Shown here: in pieces, positions 36,775 through 48,135 of the stretch
Layout of the letters: every line of letters begins with the position of its first letter
Position numbering within the stretch: the first letter of the stretch is position 1
NCBI GenBank assembly: GCA_025617375.2
Contig: JAMYGW020000006.1
Coordinates: forward strand, 315,001 to 379,000
DNA: 64,000 bases
Direction of reading: 5' to 3'
Origin: Acarospora socialis
Lineage: Eukaryota; Ascomycota; Lecanoromycetes; Acarosporales; Acarosporaceae
Position numbers and translations under genes: made by a program
The notes under the pieces: model-generated
The model's database searches: none
What the model was told of the DNA's origin: nothing
Seen by the model: the letters and a program-made list of their open reading frames with translations, nothing else

Positions 36775-39611
36775 CCCTGCTCACCGTCGGTTGAGATACT
36801 GTACAAACGGCAGCACAGGGAATGCTGAGGTTGTCAGAAGGCTGTTCTGCTGATTGGGTGAGACTTCTGCAAAGGTTCGACCGGGGGTTCTGCTCTTGCC
36901 TCAAGGTGAGGTGGAGATGGCTGTGCTGACTCATGAGGGTGGTGCTACTAGGTGGGATAACATTGTCTGTGCTGCTGGAGATTGTTGTTGGGGAAGCATT
37001 CAGTTCTCTGCATTGTCCGGTTGATTGAATGATTAAATGGGTGATTGAGAATGAGATTGTGGTGTGTGAGAAATCTGTTGGGATTGAGAGCGACTACGCA
37101 GCCGGGGTGGGAGCGTTTCTGATTGCTCTTTCAACCTCAAAATCGCAAAATATCATGTTCCAGACCAGCGCGTCCTGGACCAGCTCAGCAAACCCAGCTT
37201 CAACGGTCCAGAGGGAGGAATTGATCTTGCAGGTGGATTGACTCAGGAGATTCTGAAGAGGCAAAGATGTCTATGCAGTCATTGAAGTTGACTGCAGACA
37301 ACTTGAACATCAAGAAGACAGTTTTGAAAGAAGATCAGATATATCAATTTTGCGCTATTTTACTATCAGAACTCTCATTAAATAATGTATTTCATTCTCA
37401 GCCATGAAGTTTCATATCTAGAAGACGTCAAGCAGCGCTCACTGCACTGGACGGGACTCCACTTAGAAAGAGAGATACACTGCGTCTCGGGCGAAAAGAA
37501 ACGACGTAGAAGACTGAGTAGGAGAGTCTATCTCCACATTGCTGTTTCGAGCAGAGACAACCCTCATACAACGCGCGAATCTACGAAAAGCATTGGATGC
37601 AAAGCAAGAGCCAGCGCCTGAAAAACCTCCACAATATGTTGTCAACAATGAGGAAGGAGTTTCAACACAAAGGCGGAGAACATGCTAAGCCAGTTTGACA
37701 GATATAAAGAGCTAATTTTACGGAGCGGCGAATCACACTGGCAAAGCGGATCATCAAGGACAGACTGCGCAGACTTGCGACGCTGCATAAGGGCCCATCT
37801 GGCAGCGGCTATCAAGGGAAGATAGGAAGCCGTCTTCACGCACGCTGATTGCGTCTGAGCCAGTCTACCAAACACCGTCTGAGCCATCCTTGAGCGCGAT
37901 TTCTTCCTCCTATAGACCGCATCCTTGGCATTCTTTCTCAATTGAACGCCTTACCCGCCCATTCGCTCCGTCTCTGGTATGCTGCCACATCAGTCAAACC
38001 ACAAAGAGAGCCGTGTTAGTTCGAGACTGCAAAGAACCCCACTCATCCTGGTAACAATATCTATGTTGCTTTGGGTTGCCGTTGGCTGAAGAACTCCACT
38101 ACACGGACGCGCACGGTTTTTACTCTACTCAGACGGGCACGTTTTTTTTTTCAACTGGACTACAGGGCGCGAACATCAACCAGACCAGATATTTCCCGGT
38201 GCGATTTTGACCAATCTTCACAAGCATAACGCGGCCATGTCATGATTTCAAGAGCAGTTCAGACATTTATCCAAAGCTGTTCCCTATAATGTCAAAGCTT
38301 CTACTTTGAAAAAATTCACAAAACAGACCAACACGCCAACCACAACGCCGCGAACAGAAGTGTTCGCCCAAACTGTACGTCAGAGCACGCCTAAATCTCC
38401 TGTAAAGCTGGCCGTCACGTCTCAGGTTATGTTTGCTACTGTTGTGAACTGCTGAATAATCTTTGTATGCGATCAAGATGTGCTTTGTCGTCGCACAGAT
38501 AACCTCGCACCCCCTGTCAACCCTTCTTCCACCATGACAGTCATTCCTACTAAGATAGCAGCACTACAAAGGCGCCTACCTACCCCTGAGAACTACCAAT
38601 TGCTGGGATGTGCGTTCACTAGTCTAAGCACCTCTCAACTAGTCCTTCAGTCAATCTTTGGCTCACCAAGCCTACTAAACCTTTCACAGCACGCTCAGCA
38701 GACGGCTCGGCGCCAGCACCTGGGCACGACGCTGTGTCATGACGCTCCTTCTTGCAGCTCAGCGATAATCTTTGATGTTGAATGACAATCAGGTCGACTT
38801 CACCAATCGCTTCGCTCATTTCTGCTGGGGGGTTGCTCCGGTTCGCCGATAGGAGAATACATCATTCTCAGCGGTGATTGAAATCGGTCCTGGTGATGCA
38901 ATGCCTGCAGGATATTGGGCTTCAAGGGAGTACCTCATGTGTCGTTCCATCTGTCCGCTGGGCTATATTGCATGGCACCGGGACCCCCACTCCCAGGACG
39001 GTTGAGATATTAATATATTTGATTTGTTTTCGTCTTGGACCTTTCGATCAGTGGCCGATGAACACGATGGGATCATAACTGCGGCGGATCTCGGAAGGTG
39101 AGCGAGGAGAATTCTCGTGACATCAACACTAGATGTCAAGAAGGAGCAGTTGCAATAGTGTGTCTTTGCTGTTTGTCTGTGCGAGGGTGGAAGATCAGGA
39201 TAGGGGATCGAAGCTTTAGTTCTGGACGGCAGCGGCGGAGAATAGAACGGTAGGGAGTCCTCCGGCAACGCAAGAGAAAGCACGAGTCCTTTTGTTGACG
39301 AATTCGAGGGGCATCGGTTGGAGTCGAGATTTAGCTGATGAATGGGCTACTCTATATGCGTGTGGAATCTAGCGTTGACCAACTAAACAAAACAGACGTA
39401 GTGGCTTAGAGTTCTTACACTGTTCTATGTGGGATGCATGTGAGGATCTGCTGCCGTTATAATAGCCCTGATGTATTCAATTCTAGGGCAGGAAACCAAC
39501 ACCTGACCTAATAGGGCAGATTGAGGACTAACAACAGGGCCGCCGTCAAAACCACGACCCAACCCCACACCTTCCCCCAAATCCTTACTGCTTGCCAACC
39601 ACCAACACCCA
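36775..39611. other. Right part of the island and metalloprotease 3' flank
   Basis: Two further coding-like pieces occur. About 37109-37282 contains AKYHVPDQRVLDQLSKPSF and then GGIDLAGGLTQEILKRQR. About 37516-37686 contains ETTLIQRANLRKALDAKQEP. Neither has a start or a known domain. A run of ten T lies near 38142-38151. From about 39420 the composition returns to that of ordinary intergenic DNA. No intact gene is seen. Confidence 0.4.
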
Positions 39612-41662
39612 TTAAGGAGCAGCGATCCAATTCGCCCAAACACTATTCACGATCGAATCTGCCCAACTATCTATATGCCAAGTAAAGCCATCTTTCGAGA
39701 CATCAGTCGGATAAATTTTGAACCTTAACCCCTTACCGCTTCCGAAATCCATGGAACCAACCGCCATCATAACCCTGGGCGGGACCGCGAACGTGCCAGC
39801 CGGGAACGTGACCTGGCCTTGGTGCGTTTTCGAGGACGGGAAATCGCCCGTGGTGACGGAGCCGGTGGCGATGTGCGGCTTGTTGGCCGGGTAGGCGATC
39901 CAGTAGGCCGTGGCGGAGTAGAGGCGCGTGTCGGCCCAACTAGTCCATACAATACATATAAGAACGATATGTAGTATACTCAGCGCGAAGGGTTACTTAC
40001 GTATCGAGATGAATGCCAAAGCCCGTGGCCGTGACGTCCGAGGTGTAGGAGCGGACGCGCCAGCCTTTGTCCTGGGCCATATCAACTTCGTGTAGCCAGA
40101 GGATGACGTTGGGCGGGGCGGCGTAGGGGCGCGGGAAGGGGAGATTGGCCGAGGTGGCGACTTGCAATTGGTGCCACGGGTGGTCGTCTTGGGTGCCCCA
40201 TTGCCCGATTTGGATGTCTGGATCACCCTGAGCGGCTTCGAGCCAGGTGGCGCCGGCGCTGTAGATGCGCGTGTCCGCCCAGCAGTCCAGATGAATGCGG
40301 AAACTAGTTGTCAGGACTTGATTGGCGAAGGCATTGAGCCGGATATTGCGGCCCTCCCAAAGGTCCATGGAATTGATGCCAATGGCCAGATTTGGCGGCT
40401 GATGGAATGGCGCGACAAAGTCGATCTGCGCCGGGTTCTGGGCCTGAGGTTGTTGCCAAGGTCGGATCTCGGTGGTGTTGAAGGTGTTCTTGTTGACGAT
40501 ACGCTTTGGATACATCTCCCGGATGAATGCCTTGTCGCCTTCGGACAGAACTCTGTTCCAGCCGATGCTGAAACCGTTGGTGGTGAGTTGGGATGGAACG
40601 GGGTATTCCATGATAGAAGCGGCATCAAAGGGTGTGAACTTCGTTTCCGCGGCGGCCCACACGGAGAAGATTTGGGCATCAACTTCAGCTTTATTCCACC
40701 CATCGTTGATACGGTAATAAGCATACACCGCATCTCGGTTCCATGGAATGGTAGCTACGGGGCTCTGATGCTCGTGAACGCAGCCAAGTGCATGACCAAA
40801 TTCATGGATTATCGTCCGTGAGAATTCATCGTCTGGTGTGTCATCATCGAACCAGCCAAAGTTCATCGTCGGTTTATCGGCAGCAATGCGGAGGTTAGAT
40901 GACCCAAGATAGGACCATGATCCTAGCACGGATATCAGTATACTCAACGTCGTCAATGACCATGTTCTATATATCAAGATCTGATATCAACGAAGTATGT
41001 ATGCTCAAGAAAGGTCTTAAGGAGATTCGGAACAGAGTTGGGCAGCGGTATGAATAGACGCTTACCTATACCAGAAGTAAAGCCGACTCGAATCTCAGAC
41101 GGCCCGGAGTTCACAAACTCGAAAGATATATTCGCAAAAGGTGTCCAGGCGGCCGCGTATTGTTTGACCTGTGCTGAGTTTGGCAAATGCCACAGCGATT
41201 GATGAGTCGAACAACGTACCTTGCCTTGTACGAGACTGCTACCCCCGAGAAGCTTGACACGTAGATTCTGACCGTTAGGCCACAACAGCCTGGTAGGAAG
41301 AGCCTGATAGGTGGTTGGCTTGCTTTTCCACAGAAGCCGTGTAACGCTGCGCATTTATAGAATCCACGACCGACTTGTCTCCTCTGATGCAGAGGCTGCC
41401 ACTCTGGGTAGGAGGTGGTACTTACAAGGCGGGCCAACGGAGGATCATCACCACGTTGATGCGGAGTAAAGTTACCCTGCGGAAGAGGATCGGCCAATTT
41501 CACTTTCACCGCAGGGGCAACCTTTTGAGTGCAGAAGCGGATCTTGCTGAAATCTATGTTGGGGAAGGGATTTTCGACGGGAGCCTCGCCATTGGAGGCC
41601 TTAAGAGGGTCCTGAGCCATGCTTTGATAGCGGGAGTAAGCTGGACCGGACTCTGTAGACAC
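39612..41662 (-). CDS. Astacin-like zinc metalloprotease with three C-terminal H-type-lectin-like repeats
   Basis: A zinc endopeptidase fused to a carbohydrate-binding-type tail. Five exons on the minus strand (41426-41662, 41220-41303, 41066-41168, 40001-40922, 39612-39939) join in phase to 557 residues. The zinc motif is HEFGHALGCVH (residues 181-191), the HExxHxxGxxH signature of metzincins, and the later SIMEYPV is a Met-turn. WPNGQNLRVKLLGG and FANISFEFV before the active site match the M12A-like fold found in fungi. The C-terminal 200 residues hold three repeats ending in DCWADTRIYSAGATWLEA, DTWADTRLYSATAYWIA and DSWADSIVNSVWANWIA. This FxI-x-W-x(D)-W pattern fits H-type lectin domains. 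No signal peptide is evident on the chosen start, so secretion is uncertain; an alternative start is 41620. Intron 1 (41304-41425, 122 nt) must use the distal CTATCAG acceptor to keep frame. Confidence 0.85.
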
Positions 41663-42636
41663 GGTTTGAACCCTTGATTTATGGTAACCTTATTGGTATG
41701 TTTATGGTTTTGAGGGTCGAATGTTCGGAGAGTAATGGAGGAGATGAGGGTTTGCCATGGTGTCTGCTCCTTCTTTATAGCCCTAGAAGGACTGACAGCG
41801 AGCAAGTCTTGGGCCACTCCAGTAGTCCAACTGAAGGATAGTTCAGATGCAAGCTGAACATCAAAGAGGTCCATGGCGTTGTCCTTTGGACGTAGTTGTC
41901 GAAGGCTGAGAGCTAGAACGCCGGCGCTGGCAAGTGTGGCTTTCGCCCAGTGAGCTGAACACAAGCCGTTTCGTATTGCCCAGCTTTGGAGAGTGCGTCA
42001 CATATACTTGATAGGACCATCCAGGGAGTTCGAGACGCCTGGTCGTCGGTCTTGGACGAATGCATCCCATCACCAGAACAACATTGCCTCCGCACATGGA
42101 TGTGATCAGCAATCTAAAGGCGATAAAATGTTGTCCTTCTTCATCATGTTGCTATCTCAGAAGATAATGTTTGGCTTCTTACGTACAAAAGTTGCTCGGC
42201 GTTCGTTGACACAATTGAAAACGGAACAGCATTGGCAGCTGAGTCCCAAGCCTTGGCTCTAAAGTCCCGCTCGCTCGCTAATATTAGCGTTGAATGTAGG
42301 GCTGCAGTTAAATGAAAACCAAGACGCAACCTCGAACTCGCACCACCAATGCAAGCACCTGATCCGCTGAGGGGCTTCGTCTGCTGAGAAAAGGCGACGT
42401 ACCTACCCAGGCTCATACTATGCCCCCTCGACTCTTCACCGCAAAGCCTAGACCGTACAGAGTCGCATGACAGCTCCACTCAATCCTATGGCAACGCCCA
42501 GACCTCATTCGATTCTTCGCCCCTAAATATCTAGCTCTAAGCGTTTGTATTAGAATACGAGCACTTGCCATGCCAACACAGCTATCACATAAAGCGGTGT
42601 AGGGATCAACACCACTCCGGACAACATCCATCTCCC
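41663..42636. other. Intergenic region upstream of the metalloprotease
   Basis: Holds the metalloprotease promoter and the bHLH gene 3' UTR (both genes are on the minus strand). Open frames here are short and mutually overlapping. No RNA gene or repeat is recognised. Confidence 0.45.
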
Positions 42637-43997
42637 TTACGAACTCAATAGATCCCTGACACTCATACCCCTTCCCCTACCCTCATGTCCACCCAACCCG
42701 ACCCCCACTCTTCCATTCCCACCCAGCCCTCCAATGATGCCCGCCCCGGTACCCCTCCGATCGGCATTCAACATCAATAGACACGCCGCCGTCGCCTCGT
42801 GGTCGATATCGACGTTCATCGTTTCGCTACTTTGGGAATAGAGCTGCGGGCCCAGGTTCGGAGACGTCGACGTTGATGCCGATGCTGACGTGGAGTGCGA
42901 GATGTAGGGTTGGTGGTGGTTCTGAGGCATGAATGCTGGCGAAGGCAGTGCGGAGTGAAAGGTGTAGTTATAGGAGTTTGGGTTAGACGGATCGGAGTGT
43001 GGGGTAAGGGCGGGAGAGGCGGTGTTCGTCGCTGCTGGGGAGGTGGTGGAGACTGAGTATGAAGGGTGGCGGTTCGGTGTTCTATGGTGTTGTCTGAACT
43101 CGGTGGGCAATGGAGATGGATGTTCAGAGTCTGGCATCTCCAGATCTTGGTCGTGGTCGTTTTCGGTTTCGGTTTGTGACGCGGACGCGGATGCTGGTGC
43201 GGAGATGGGATGTCGCGATGTTGGCGTTGGGCTTGATGGGTGGAAGGTGTTATTGGTGGCAGCTTTGAGGTTGGAGACGCATTGTTCGAGGTAGCGGAGG
43301 TAGTCGATACTTGCCTGTCATGGTCGAACTTTAAGTTCCACCGGGGCGAGTACAACAAGGAAGGGCGACATACCTGCAGAATGGCCAGCTTATGCATCTC
43401 CTGATCCTTACACGCCGGAACCATATCCTTCAGGACTCCAAACTCTTCGTTCATCTTCGACCTCCGCCTCCTTTCAATCAGACTATGGGCGGTCTTCCGG
43501 GCTATCTTGCGGCCGGCTACGCTTGTCGAGCTCGGCTGCTTCTTCTTGTCCGTCTTTTCAAGGGGAGACGTGCCGGTACTCTTGACCGCTTTGGTTTTTG
43601 TGGAACTCTTTGATTTTCCCGGCGAATTGTTCAACTCTGGCTGATCCTGTTGCTGCTTCTTCGGTTTCATTTGAATGATTTTTCGTGACCGAGTTGGCGG
43701 AGGTGGTAATGAGAAGTCATCTGCCGCCCCACTGCGTCGCTGTGTCACGGACGGACGCACACGAGATCTCGAGTGGACGGTGTCAGTGGAGGGAGGAGGT
43801 GTTGGCGATACGGGGCGAAAAGACGACTCGGAGGAGGATTTCGTCGTCGATGCGCTGGAGGAGCGTGCGATTTCGGTACCGGTAATGGCGGGCGGTGGAA
43901 GGGAAAACGACATCTCGAGCGAAGAGAGGTAGGAGTGGTCTTTGCCCGATATGTCTGTCGAGGATGCTGGAGTGGGTGGCAGACCTGGTCGAGGCAT
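42637..43997 (-). CDS. Basic helix-loop-helix transcription factor
   Basis: A nuclear DNA-binding regulator. Two exons (43374-43997, 42637-43314) give 433 residues. The bHLH domain spans about residues 167-228 and crosses the intron: basic region KTAHSLIERRRRSKMNEEF, helix 1 and loop VLKDMVPACKDQEMHKLAILQ, and helix 2 ASIDYLRYLEQCVSNLK. H171, E175 and R179 are the triad that contacts CACGTG E-boxes in class B factors. The N-terminal 165 residues are Ser/Pro/Lys-rich with a likely nuclear localisation cluster (KTDKKKQ). The C-terminal 200 residues are Ser/Pro/His-rich and end in a Gly-rich segment and GMSVRDLLSS. The gene sits directly downstream of hmgA on the same strand. Whether it controls that pathway is unknown. 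I cannot give it an established name. Confidence 0.85.
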
Positions 43998-44906
43998 TGT
44001 ACCTGTCTCTGCGACTGTGACTGTGACTGTGACTGTTGGGTTGTTTGTTATAAATGGCTCAGTTGGTTGCAGACCCTCTCGGATTAGATTATGCTCGTGT
44101 GCTCAAGCAGACGACCGAGAAAAGATTAATGACGGTGATGGATTGAGCACAAGCTATTATTGTGGTTGATAAGACCGTTCTATATGACATTGTTCGGACA
44201 ACAAGTAGGACTGGTAAAGTAAAGTCCGTGAGCAAGAAGCATGTGAAGAAAGGAACGACTGCGCCGCCATTTTTCCTCTGATAAGGCAACCCTCATTATT
44301 CTCGCACCCCGCTTGACCATCATTCTCATCCGCAACGGATCATACACAGAGTGTGTCGCGTGCTCGGGCTCGTGCTCGTGCTCGGAGTGATAGGCTCAGG
44401 GAAGAGACAGAGACGAAGTGAGGAAAGGATGTGAAGAGCGCACATGGGGTCATTACTCGCTTCTCATTGGCCGGTTAGAATAAGGTACCTTTTCGTGTCA
44501 CCAAACCACCTACGGAGAGAGTTCGCCCTCTTAATTACCTGATAGTACCTTATAAACTTTACTATCTCCATCGCCATCATGTTTGACTTCAAAATACTGA
44601 TTCGTGCCAACTCAGTTGTAAGGCAGTGAGATGAACGGGGGCCTACTGCATGTCACAGTTCGAGATTATTCCCGCCGCATCAGGAGAACCCCTCATCGCG
44701 CAACGTTCTCGAAGGACGGGCCCAACCTCGTTTATCATGATCGATGGAATCTAAGTCTATATACAGACAGTAAAGTCAATCTCTGGATCGGCCACACTTG
44801 TTTGAAGCAGGGCAGTCGATGTTTCAAAAGACTCTTGATTTGCTTATCAATACACCTATTACATCTCCTCAGAAACAAACGCATGACCCATATGATCCAA
44901 AGCCCT
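43998..44906. other. bHLH promoter region with short tandem repeats
   Basis: Lies between hmgA (3' end) and the bHLH ATG. Two microsatellites are visible: about four TGTGAC units (44013-44037) immediately upstream of the bHLH start, and CTCGGG/CTCGTG units near 44368-44385. AAGGTACCTT occurs at 44482-44491 and TAGTACCTTATA near 44545. No gene is supported here; the plus-strand frame starting at 44631 runs antisense into hmgA. Confidence 0.5.
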
Positions 44907-46391
44907 TCAACTCTCCCCAACCCAACTTCCCAAGTCCGGCCTCCTATTATTCCCATTTCCGTTCCCGTTACTGACCAGATGCTGCTCCCGACTCCCTCCC
45001 TTCTCTGGCCGCGCGAAATGCGGCTTCAACGGCTCCCAGCTCTCCGCATTATAGCCCTCCTGCACCTTCTTGCAGCTCTTCAGACCCCAATCCGTAACCC
45101 CAACCATCAGGCAGCTCTCGAACATGAACGCCATGCTGCCCTCGCCGACCTTCATCGGCTTCAGCTCCGCGTTGCTGGCCTTCTCGAACGTACTGCTGTC
45201 CGGTCCGTGCGCCGACATGACGTTGTGCAGTGACGCCCCCGCGGGCTGGAAGCCGCCGCCGGTCTTGGCGTCGTACTGGCCGTGGATCAGTCCCATGAAT
45301 TCGGACATGGTGTTTCGATGATACCAGGGTGGGCGGAAGGTGTCTTCCTGAACGAGCCAGCGGGGAGGGAAGATGACGAAGTCTGCGATTGCCGTGCCCA
45401 GATGATCGGAAGGCGCGGAGAGGACGGTATAGATGCTAGGGTCGGGGTGATCAAACGAGACACTACCGATGGTAGAATATCGGCCTAGATCGTACTTGTA
45501 AGGGTAGTAGAGTCCATGCCAAGCGACAACGTCAAATGGGGTGTGGTTCTGCTTGGCCGCGAACAGGTGACCGTTGAACTTGGACAGCACGTGCCATGCC
45601 GTATCCGTATCTTCGTCAAAGGCCGCCACAGGCGCCTGGAAATCGCGTGCATTGGCCAAACAATTAGAACCAATCGGTCCGAGCTCGGGCAGCTGGAAGT
45701 GGCCTTGGTAAAGCTCGAGAATGTAACCTCGCACAGGACCGTTTGGAAGATCCACGCGGTAGCGGATGCCCCTGGGGATGACCGCAATCTCATTGGGTCG
45801 CACCAGAAGATGTCCGAGTTCGGTTTGAACATCAAGCACACCATGTTGCAGTACGATGAGAAAGTCGCCGTCGGCTGAGTAGAACGCTTCATGCGGATCC
45901 ATGGATTTTCCAGCGGCGAAGATGAATATCCCGATTCCCGATTTCATCGTAGGGTCACCCGCACCAGCGACCAGATGAAGAGAGTGTACCCAATCCACGG
46001 ATTCGTCTAGATCAAAGGGGTCCCATCGCAGCTGATTCGGAATCTGATGTAATCTCTTGTTCTCCGGGTTGGTGTTATATGTCATTGATTCTCGAGGTTC
46101 AAAGGCAGAGTGAGCGGCAGCGGGGAGGATGCGATATAGCCATGTTTGTTGATTTTCATGGCGAGGTGCTGTGAAGGCTGTACCCGACAGTTTCTCCGTG
46201 TAGAGACCATACGGTGCTTTCTGAGGTGAGTTGGCTCCTACAGGAAGTGCTCCTTCGATGGCTTCAGACCTGCCACGACCGTGAGCTTAAGAAGTTCAAT
46301 CTGAAACATCAGAGCAAAAATACTCGTGGTAAGAGCCGAAGCCATTCTGATATCTGTACTTCTCTGGGACGTTGAACTTCGTTACCGGCAT
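44907..46391 (-). CDS. hmgA: Homogentisate 1,2-dioxygenase
   Basis: A cytosolic non-heme iron enzyme that opens the homogentisate ring to maleylacetoacetate, the key step of tyrosine and phenylacetate breakdown. Two exons (46324-46391 and 44907-46269) give 476 residues, close to family length. The short first exon encodes [20 protein letters not shown], and the junction restores [12 protein letters not shown]. By the human ligand positions, the iron ligands correspond to H340 (PPWYHRN), E346 (SEFMG) and H377 (AHGPD), all present. [14 protein letters not shown] and [12 protein letters not shown] are further family blocks. The C-terminus ends in a Gly/Asn-rich low-complexity tail ([12 protein letters not shown]), likely species-specific. 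Linked in function to fahA and the CYP504 gene at 11-15 kb, but separated from them by the degenerate island. Confidence 0.97.
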
Positions 46392-47205
46392 GCTGTTCTT
46401 GCTGGTTCAGATATTCGATATTCCTTTCCGTCAGTGGGAGTTTGGTCGAACTGTCTCTATCAGGCTGGGAAACAGTCCTCTTCTTCAAGCTTTTGAAAGG
46501 AAACATGGCCTGGCACAGAGTTCCTTTGCATCGCTATACAGCTGGTCCGTTCCAATTGGTGATGATGAATTGGATATTGCGGAAATACTAGGCACCCCGC
46601 CTTCGCTCCTTGCTCCGCAGATGTGGTAGCGGAATTATCCCGTCAACATCCGAGCGCGGGGTCTTTCCGCGCACACATCACAAAGATACCACTCGTAGGC
46701 TTTTGAGCTCTGTTTCACTTTCCGCTGACCTTTATCAAATACGCTAAAAGGAACTATTCGGCAACAGCGAGGTTAGTAGCTTCACGAGACATGTAGACGT
46801 GTCTTAGGTGGCTACAGGTGACAAGCTGATGTTGGGAGTAATAACAACTTTCTACTGCTAAACAATATTATAACCTTGTGGAGAGATCTCGTAGCTGAGG
46901 TGAAGAGACTCAGTGATGGGTGTAAATATATATTCGTGCATAACAGCAAACGATTAGGCATTGTACCTACCACAGGTGCGGCATGGGTCACAGTGGATTT
47001 GAAGCATTGACTTTACAGTATCTAGTTAGAGGCAAGGCTTTTGTATTGGCTGATCACTGTAAAGACCGAGTTATTCAAAGCTAGTCTAGAACAGCCATGA
47101 GCAACAAATTGCTCTCAGACAAGCCTAAGATCCCGCTCATGGATCAAATCCTCCCGCACCATCCAGCGTAGAGCCAACCTCCTGCGAGACCATAAGGTGA
47201 CGCAT
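46392..47205. other. hmgA promoter region
   Basis: About 800 bp between the hmgA start and the 3' end of the small Tudor-like gene. A plus-strand frame at 46372-46629 overlaps hmgA exon 1 in antisense and is not supported. An AT-rich stretch (GTAAATATATATTCG) is near 46921. No other feature is recognised. Confidence 0.45.
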
Positions 47206-47568
47206 CTAAGCGGTACCGAGAATGTTGCTCTCCTTGATTGGCGAGGTCTTGCCGGTGTTGGAGTTCTCAATCTACATGTTCGAAGTCAGTCAAACGTGCT
47301 GAAGATTCATGCCATGGTAAGGGAGCAACATACCTCGTAGGTAGGTTCGTCCTCAGACGCATTGACGTTACGGTCGGCCATGTTGGCGGGCTCGGTGGCT
47401 ACGGATTTGATGACACCGGTACTCTCGGAGGTGTTTGAGTCAGGGCCTAATGATGGTAGTTAGCTAAGGGTTGCTGATGCTAAATGAGATGAGAGAAAAA
47501 GACAAGAAGAGGAACGAACCTCCAACAGGCTTGTAGCGGACGGTTTGACCGGTCTTGTATTGAGGCAT
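47206..47568 (-). CDS. Small Tudor-like protein (hypervirulence-associated protein family)
   Basis: Three exons (47520-47568, 47334-47446, 47206-47271) give 75 residues. The sequence starts MPQYKTGQTVRYKPVGG, passes through ESTGVIKSVATEPA and YEIENSNTGKTSPIKESNIL, and matches the pattern of the small family annotated as hypervirulence-associated protein, TUDOR domain (DUF2945-like). These are a compact beta-barrel with a V.Y.P.G loop, a GxI strand and a Y.I.N..T strand near the C-terminus. Members occur in bacteria and fungi, and their biochemical role is not settled. The family name comes from one fungal study and says nothing about this organism's lifestyle. Every intron falls within conserved sequence, so a splicing error would destroy the fold. 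A CACGTG E-box lies in its upstream region at 47767-47772. Confidence 0.75.
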
Positions 47569-48135
47569 ATTGTAAGTGGTGATCGAACGAATTGATGAAT
47601 GATTTGTTTGGTATGATTACGGATGAATATGGTAGGAATCGATTGCGAAGTGTATGGTTTGTAGATCGATGGATGGATGGAAGAAAAGAAATATTGTAGG
47701 GGGGCAGCTGCTGCTTATATGTTGCCTACCCCACCTCTCACCTCATTCACTTCTCGCAAATTGGCCCACGTGTTATGTCAATATGGCGTCAGTCTCGGGT
47801 GATGACGACTTCGATCTGTCATTGTGGTCTGATGCAATCACTTCTGTGACTCATTTGACCAGGTGGGTCAAGGATGTTCGTGCGGGGCTCCGGTGTCATG
47901 ATATCAAACTTAATCTCAAATTCCCCGATTGAGTTGCGGGTACCTCGCACTAAAGTTCAAACAGCCAATGAAAAAATTGCCCATCTCCTGCTTATGCGTC
48001 TTTGACATGTCCCCGTGCGGCGCCACTTTTCTCGTTTGTGTGAGAAGAGCTAAGGTAATAGAAGATCGTCATTATCAATTAAGTTTTGTCATGAGTAAGG
48101 GACCTTCAAGAACAAACAGATAACGGCAAGAAACC
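47569..48135. other. Intergenic region upstream of the Tudor-like gene
   Basis: Holds the promoter of the Tudor-like gene and the 3' UTR of the GMC oxidoreductase gene. A CACGTG palindrome at 47767-47772 is a possible bHLH site. Open frames here are short and not supported. Confidence 0.4.

Noticed and set aside
16101-39611. Possible Starship-type or LTR element filling the island
   Set aside because: I looked for a tyrosine-recombinase captain, reverse transcriptase, integrase, DDE motif, LTRs and terminal inverted repeats and saw none. Element identity is therefore not claimed.
40162-40821. 219-codon plus-strand frame
   Set aside because: Antisense to the metalloprotease exon that contains the HEFGHALGCVH site.
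41304-41425. Apparent frameshift in the metalloprotease N-terminal part
   Set aside because: Using the nearest acceptors gives a stop, but the distal acceptor CTATCAG restores frame and yields ARLALPTRLLWPNGQNLRV, as expected for the family.
44631-45233. 200-codon plus-strand frame
   Set aside because: Runs antisense into the 3' end of hmgA and has no recognisable domain.
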